Shown: piece by piece, positions 40,145 through 44,682 of the stretch
Numbering within the stretch: the first letter of the stretch is position 1
Layout of the letters: every line of letters begins with the position of its first letter
Program-made: the position numbers and the translations under genes
NCBI GenBank assembly: GCA_045126355.1
Contig: JBGVOE010000112.1
Location: 1-44,682 of the forward strand
Length of the DNA stretch: 44,682 bases
DNA from: CAZSIA01 sp045126355
GTDB lineage: Bacteria > Bacillota_I > Bacilli_A > Acholeplasmatales > Anaeroplasmataceae
Direction: 5' to 3'
The notes under the pieces: generated by a model
Databases searched by the model: none
Told to the model about the DNA's origin: nothing
What the model saw: the letters and a program-made list of their open reading frames with translations, nothing else

Positions 40145-41686
40145 ATGGCAAAGAAAATAATTGAGTTAAAAAATATAGTAAAAGCTTATGGTGATAACGT
40201 AGTTGTTAAGGGTATGAATTTATATGTAAATGACAACGAGTTTATTACTTTTTTAGGACCATCTGGTTGTGGTAAAACTACAACATTAAGAATGATTGGT
40301 GGATTTGAAGGTCCTGATAGTGGTGAAATTATCTTAAATGGAGAAGTTGTTAATAACCTTCCTCCATATCAACGTCCAATCAATACTGTTTTCCAACGTT
40401 ATGCATTATTCCCACATTTATCAATTTTTGATAATGTCGCGTTTGGATTAAGAAATTATAATCGAATTTTCGAAGAATTAAAGAGTAATGTTCGAAGAAG
40501 TCACGAAGCAGAAAGAAAAGAAATTCAACGTAAATTAAATTCTAAGAGTGTTACTAAGGAAGAAAAGATTGAACTTAAAGCCGAGTTAAAAGCATTAAAA
40601 GTTAAAATCGATGAAGAAATTTATAATGAAAAACAAAAGTTAATTGAACATCGTTTAGAAGAAGTAGAAAAGAAATATGAAAAAATTATTCCTGAACTTG
40701 AAGCTTTAATTGAAATCGAATGGAATAAAGATGATGAAGTTAAAAACGCTAAAAAACGTATTAATGAAATTAATGAACTTATCGAAGAAGCTGTAGCTGG
40801 TGGCGCTAGTAGAAGTAAAACTACAAAAAAATATGAAGCTGAATTAAAACAATTAAAGAGTGTAGCTGTTTGGGCTGAGTTAGATAGACTTGAAGCTGAA
40901 TTAAAACAAGCTCATAAAGATAAAGCTGATGAAATTAGAAGTGCTAAATCATTGATGATGACTAAAAAGCAAATTAATGAAGCAGTTTTACAAGCTTTAA
41001 AATTAGTTAAACTTGAAGGCTTTGAACATCGTAAAATAGATACTTTATCAGGTGGTCAACAACAACGTGTCGCTATCGCAAGAGCCGTTGTTAATAGACC
41101 AAAGATTTTATTATTAGATGAACCTTTAGCTGCCTTAGACTTAAAACTTCGTCAAAACATGCAATATGAATTAAAAGAGATGCAAAGAAAACTTGGTATT
41201 ACATTTATCTTTGTAACTCATGACCAAGAGGAAGCTCTAACAATGAGTGATACAATTGTTGTTATGAATAATGGTTATATTCAACAAATTGGTACTCCAG
41301 AAGATATTTATAATGAACCTAAAAACCGCTTTGTTGCGAACTTTATTGGTGAATCAAATATTATTCGAGGAGAATATGTAGGACCTAAGAAAGTTAAATT
41401 TATGGGTCAAGAATTTGAATGTGTCGATGAAAACTTTACAGTTGGTGAAGAGTGTGATGTTGTAATTAGACCAGAAGACTTCGATAGAGTACCACTTGAT
41501 GTGGCTAAGCTTGTTGGTACTGTTGAATCAGTTGTATTCAAAGGTGTTCATTTTGAAATTTGTGCAATTATTAATGGTATGGAATTCGTTATCCATGACT
41601 ATGAGGTAGCTCATGTTGGGGATAAAATTGGTTTAAGTGTTGACCCTTATGAAATTCATTTAATGAAAGTTGAAAAAGAAAGTTAA
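40145..41686 (+). CDS. potA: Spermidine/putrescine ABC transporter ATPase with a large insert
   Basis: A 513-residue ATPase, about 140-170 residues longer than usual. Walker A is GPSGCGKTT at 38-46, the Q-loop Gln84 is in VFQRYALFPH, the signature LSGGQ is at 301-305, then LLLDEPLAALD and the switch His in FVTHDQEEA. The C-terminal TOBE-like domain is present. Residues about 106-273, between Q-loop and signature, form a Lys/Glu-rich, probably coiled-coil insert. I recall Mycoplasma PotA being similarly long. Order and spacing (TAATG overlap with potB) are those of a polyamine importer. Confidence 0.94.
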   Translation: MAKKIIELKNIVKAYGDNVVVKGMNLYVNDNEFITFLGPSGCGKTTTLRMIGGFEGPDSGEIILNGEVVNNLPPYQRPINTVFQRYALFPHLSIFDNVAFGLRNYNRIFEELKSNVRRSHEAERKEIQRKLNSKSVTKEEKIELKAELKALKVKIDEEIYNEKQKLIEHRLEEVEKKYEKIIPELEALIEIEWNKDDEVKNAKKRINEINELIEEAVAGGASRSKTTKKYEAELKQLKSVAVWAELDRLEAELKQAHKDKADEIRSAKSLMMTKKQINEAVLQALKLVKLEGFEHRKIDTLSGGQQQRVAIARAVVNRPKILLLDEPLAALDLKLRQNMQYELKEMQRKLGITFIFVTHDQEEALTMSDTIVVMNNGYIQQIGTPEDIYNEPKNRFVANFIGESNIIRGEYVGPKKVKFMGQEFECVDENFTVGEECDVVIRPEDFDRVPLDVAKLVGTVESVVFKGVHFEICAIINGMEFVIHDYEVAHVGDKIGLSVDPYEIHLMKVEKES

Positions 41687-42519
41687 TGAAAAGATTTAAA
41701 CATTTTGCAATCCCTTATGTTATTTGGTTAGGGTTGTTAGTATTACTACCTTTAATTCTTTTAACATTAATATCTTTCTCATCTACGAAATATACACTAG
41801 CATTTGATTCATTCAGATTTAGTGTTGATCATGTTTCAACTGTTTTTACTGCACAAAATTTAATGGCATTCTATAACAGTATAAAGTTAGCATTTTTAGC
41901 TACTATAGGATGTGTTATCTTTGGATACCCTGTATCTTATATCATTTCTATGAGTAAGATAAAAAATAAATATTTAACAATTTTATTAATTTTGTTCCCA
42001 ATGTGGATTTGTATGTTATTAAGATTAAAAATTATTAACAACATGCTAAGTGAAGGTGGATTATTAGAATCATTCTTTGGTATTAGTTTAAATATTTCTG
42101 GTACAGAGTTTGCTGTTGTATTAGTTATGATTTTAATGTATATGCCTTTTATGATTTTACCAATATTTACTCAGTTACAAAAAATTGACCGTAGTTTATT
42201 TGAAGCAAGCCAAGATTTAGGAGCTACTCCATTTAAAACATTCTTAAAGGTTACTCTACCTTTATCAATGAAAGGTGTAACAAGTGGAATTATCATGGTA
42301 TTCTTACCTGCTGCTACTGGTTTTGCAATTCCTGAAATTATTGGAAATGGTAAAATTAATTTAATTGGTAACGTTATTGAAAATTATATTTCGGGAGCTA
42401 AAGGTGTTGCTACTCAATATAATATTGGATGTATGATTTCATTAATTATTATTATTGTGGTTATTGGCTCTTTAGTTATCATTTCAAAAATCGATGCGGA
42501 AGGAGAGACTTTATTATGA
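41686..42519 (+). CDS. potB: Spermidine/putrescine ABC transporter permease PotB
   Basis: A 277-residue permease with six membrane segments and the EAA loop, EASQDLGATPFKTFLKVTLP, that contacts PotA. The ATG overlaps the potA stop (TAATG). The end overlaps potC in an ATGA arrangement, so the subunits are translationally coupled. Confidence 0.94.
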   Translation: MKRFKHFAIPYVIWLGLLVLLPLILLTLISFSSTKYTLAFDSFRFSVDHVSTVFTAQNLMAFYNSIKLAFLATIGCVIFGYPVSYIISMSKIKNKYLTILLILFPMWICMLLRLKIINNMLSEGGLLESFFGISLNISGTEFAVVLVMILMYMPFMILPIFTQLQKIDRSLFEASQDLGATPFKTFLKVTLPLSMKGVTSGIIMVFLPAATGFAIPEIIGNGKINLIGNVIENYISGAKGVATQYNIGCMISLIIIIVVIGSLVIISKIDAEGETLL

Positions 42520-43388
42520 TGAACGATACATATACTGTCGCTGCTCCAACATCACTTAAAATTAAGAATACATCTTGGAAGGTTTTACAAATCGTCTACA
42601 TTGCTATTATCTTAGTTTTAATGTATCTTCCAGTACTATTTATTATTATCTTATCTTTTAACTCATCATTAGTTGGAAATGAGTTTAAAGACTTTACATT
42701 TACATGGTATTTACAAATGTTTTCAAAGAAGAAACTTACAGATGCCATTATGAATACTTTAACAATTTCTATTTTATCAACTGTCCTATCAACAGTGTTG
42801 GGAACATTATTTGCTATTGGTATTAATTCTTTATCTAAAAAACATAGACAAGGATTAATTTTATTAAACAATCTTCCTATTTTAAATGCTGATATTGTAT
42901 CAGGAGTATTCTTATTCTTTGTATTTAAAGTTATTGGAAATATGCTTAATATTAGATATCCATTAGGTTATGGAACATTATTAATCTCTCATATTTTCTT
43001 TAGCTTACCTTATGTTGTTTTAAGTGTCCTACCTAAATTAAATGAAATAGATGATAACTTATTTGATGCCGCATTAGACTTAGGATGTAAGCCTAATCAA
43101 GCATTAAGAAAAGTTATTTTTCCTTCAATTATGGGTGGTATTTTCTCTGGTGCGGTTTTAGCTTTTACAATGAGTATTGATGATTTTACAATCTCATATT
43201 TTGTAAGTGGAGCTAAGATTCAAAACCTTTCTATTTGGATTTATTCAAGTAGTAGTAATAACCGTTATGGAAATATTCAAAGTGCTTATGCCTTTTATTC
43301 GATTTTAACTGTTGTAATGTTTGTTGTTTTAGTTGGATATAATATTATTTCAAATAATAAACAAGCAAAAAGAAAGGCGGTAAGATAG
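42516..43388 (+). CDS. potC: Spermidine/putrescine ABC transporter permease PotC
   Basis: A 290-residue permease with six membrane segments and the EAA loop DAALDLGCKPNQALRKVIFP. The frame is open further upstream inside potB, but the ATG at 42516 has GAAGGAGAG 7 bases before it and shares ATGA with the potB stop. ATG 42519 is also possible. Confidence 0.93.
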   Translation: MMNDTYTVAAPTSLKIKNTSWKVLQIVYIAIILVLMYLPVLFIIILSFNSSLVGNEFKDFTFTWYLQMFSKKKLTDAIMNTLTISILSTVLSTVLGTLFAIGINSLSKKHRQGLILLNNLPILNADIVSGVFLFFVFKVIGNMLNIRYPLGYGTLLISHIFFSLPYVVLSVLPKLNEIDDNLFDAALDLGCKPNQALRKVIFPSIMGGIFSGAVLAFTMSIDDFTISYFVSGAKIQNLSIWIYSSSSNNRYGNIQSAYAFYSILTVVMFVVLVGYNIISNNKQAKRKAVR

Positions 43389-43391
43389 AGT

Positions 43392-44513
43392 ATGAAAAAG
43401 TTATTTCAAGTATTTTTACTTTTATTATTATCTTATCTTTCTTTTAATCTAGTTAGCTGTAGTAATAGTAAAGATTTATATATTCTAAACTGGGATGAAT
43501 ATATCGATGAAGATTTAATCGAAGAATTTGAACAATTATATGATTGTAATATAATTTTAGATACTGCTCAATCTAATGAAACAATGTTTTCAAAAATTAT
43601 GAGTGATGCTGCTCCATATGATATCGCAATTCCATCTGACTATATGATTGGTCAAATGATTTTATGTGATGAAGATGGAATAGATGCCCCTATTATTAAA
43701 AAGATAGATTTTTCTAAATTAGAAAATTATAAGATGGAAAATTTTGATCCTAAATTAATGGAATTAATTAGAAAAGACTGTCCTGAATTAGAAGAATATT
43801 GCGTTCCTTATTTCTGGGGAAGTTTAGGAATTATGTATAATACTGATAATTTAACTGAAGAACAAATCTCAACTATTAAAGCTAAGGGATGGGAAGTATT
43901 ATTTAATAAAGAGTTATTAGGTGATGTTAAGGTTGGAATGTATGCTAGTGCTAGAGATAGTATTGCGAGTTCCCTACTTTATAATGGTTATAGCCTAAAT
44001 ACAAAAAATGATACAGAATTAGCAAAAGCTAGTGATTCATTAGAAGGTATGAATTATCATGCTTGGGCTACAGATGAACTTAAAACTGGCGTAGCTAGTG
44101 GTAAATACGATTTAGCTTTAGTATATTCTGGTGATTTCTTTGATACACTTTATTCAGTATATGAAGAATCAGATGAACCTCATATTTCTTTTGATATGAT
44201 TGCTCCTATGAATAATAATGTCTTCTTTGACGCGATGGTTATTCCTAATAATTCAATGAATGAAGAATTAGCTTATAAGTTTATTGATTTTATGATTAGT
44301 CATGAAAACTCATTAAGAAATGCACAATATGTTGGATATTGTCCTACACAAAGTGCTGTTTATAATTCAATGTTAGAAGATCCTGATTTTGAAGGTATTA
44401 CAGATTTAGCTGTTTATTATCCAGGAAATATTACAAATGGTGAAATTTATAAGTATTTAGGTACAAAGACTTATGAAGTTTACGATTTAATTTATAAAAA
44501 AGTTAAAAAATAA
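43392..44513 (+). CDS. potD: Spermidine/putrescine-binding lipoprotein PotD
   Basis: A 373-residue substrate-binding protein. A signal peptide with lipobox LVSC places the lipidated Cys at 23. The mature part has LYILNWDEYID, YDIAIPSDYMI and YCVPYFWGSLGIMYN, the pattern of PotD/PotF proteins, in which acidic and aromatic residues hold the polyamine. It starts 3 bases after potC. The operon ends at the terminator that follows. Confidence 0.94.
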   Translation: MKKLFQVFLLLLLSYLSFNLVSCSNSKDLYILNWDEYIDEDLIEEFEQLYDCNIILDTAQSNETMFSKIMSDAAPYDIAIPSDYMIGQMILCDEDGIDAPIIKKIDFSKLENYKMENFDPKLMELIRKDCPELEEYCVPYFWGSLGIMYNTDNLTEEQISTIKAKGWEVLFNKELLGDVKVGMYASARDSIASSLLYNGYSLNTKNDTELAKASDSLEGMNYHAWATDELKTGVASGKYDLALVYSGDFFDTLYSVYEESDEPHISFDMIAPMNNNVFFDAMVIPNNSMNEELAYKFIDFMISHENSLRNAQYVGYCPTQSAVYNSMLEDPDFEGITDLAVYYPGNITNGEIYKYLGTKTYEVYDLIYKKVKK

Positions 44514-44518
44514 AAAAT

Positions 44519-44548
44519 ATGGGTAGTCGATATTGACTACCCATTTTC
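44519..44548 (+). terminator. Terminator of the pot operon
   Basis: A perfect 10-bp stem (44519-44528 with 44535-44544) with a 6-base loop GATATT, an A run before it and TTTTC after. The second group II intron begins 3 bases further on. Confidence 0.9.
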
Positions 44549-44550
44549 TA

Positions 44551-44682
44551 GTGTGACAGGCATGTTGCATATCTTGAGAGTGAAAGTCTCTTACGCGGAT
44601 AGCGGTAATTAAAGCGTTAGCCAAAACCAAGGGTGTCTATCGTGAGGTAGAATCTAAAGGAAGGTCAAGGCAAAGTTTCGGC
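44551..44682 (+). mobile_element. Group II intron, 5' part (domain I start)
   Basis: Begins with GTGTGACAGG, a group II 5' splice consensus (GUGYG). Domain I-like strings follow: AACCAAGGGTGTC, then GAATCTAAAGGAAG and GGCAAAG, which I recognise from bacterial group II introns. The rest, including any reverse transcriptase, lies beyond the window. Same orientation as the left intron. Insertion right after a terminator is a habit of bacterial group IIC introns, but the class cannot be settled from 132 bases. Confidence 0.78.

Noticed and set aside
1..44682. Joining the two window ends into a circular element through one group II intron
   Set aside because: The left end has only the last 51 codons of the maturase and the right end only 132 bases of domain I; over 1 kb of intron would be missing.
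1..44682. CRISPR arrays, tRNA or rRNA genes, prophage or insertion sequence transposase
   Set aside because: I saw no regularly spaced repeats, no cloverleaf-like tRNA signature, and no transposase or phage structural motifs.

Overview
The window comes from a very AT-rich, low-GC Gram-positive bacterium (Bacillota, Bacilli-type gene neighbourhoods). UGA is a stop (it ends ispE, ygiQ and potB) and Trp is read from UGG, so the code is the standard bacterial one and not the Mycoplasma code. Four endospore genes (gerQ, cwlJ, yabG, spoVT) in their classical neighbourhoods indicate a spore former or a recent descendant of one. An oversized PotA with a long internal insert recalls Mollicutes. My best placement is an uncultured, spore-forming Bacilli lineage near the Erysipelotrichia/Mollicutes branch; this is inference.

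Layout. Positions 1-272 are the 3' end of a group II intron. On the minus strand, 276-1502 hold cwlJ-gerQ-hit behind a candidate sigma-E promoter. Divergently lie pduL and then a housekeeping and sporulation run: MerR-HD fusion, rnmV, rsmA, yabG, ispE, prs, pth, mfd, spoVT. A long operon-like block (12.6-24.2 kb) carries a FAD-dependent dehydrogenase, a DUF523 protein, envelope lipid and polymer genes (cls, an LTA-synthase-like sulfatase, uppP), an aminotransferase and a one-carbon segment (fhs, a P-loop kinase-like gene, folD). After a terminator come pepF, an amidohydrolase, ygiQ, an unknown 187-residue protein and a YebC-family gene. A minus-strand aspartase-like gene with a degraded active site follows. 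Then come murA, two membrane-anchored Ig-like proteins (one carrying a ComEC-like metallo-beta-lactamase domain), mgsA, a DUF6512 membrane protein, asd, rpmE, tdk, tadA, the SRP RNA and a CvpA-like protein. The right end is an XRE-cupin regulator with potABCD, a terminator, and the 5' end of a second group II intron.

The most unusual feature is translation initiation. At least four intact genes (cwlJ, the 187-residue protein at 29147, mgsA, asd) have no usable AUG, GUG or UUG at the conserved N-terminus. Each has a Shine-Dalgarno-like sequence placed for an AUU, AUA or AUC codon. One of these starts lies inside a perfect hairpin with the Shine-Dalgarno in its loop. Automatic gene calls truncate or misplace these genes. 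Other points of note are the aspartase-like protein that has lost its catalytic loop, the tethered MBL/Ig pair, the PotA insert, the MerR-HD fusion, and group II intron halves at both window edges.
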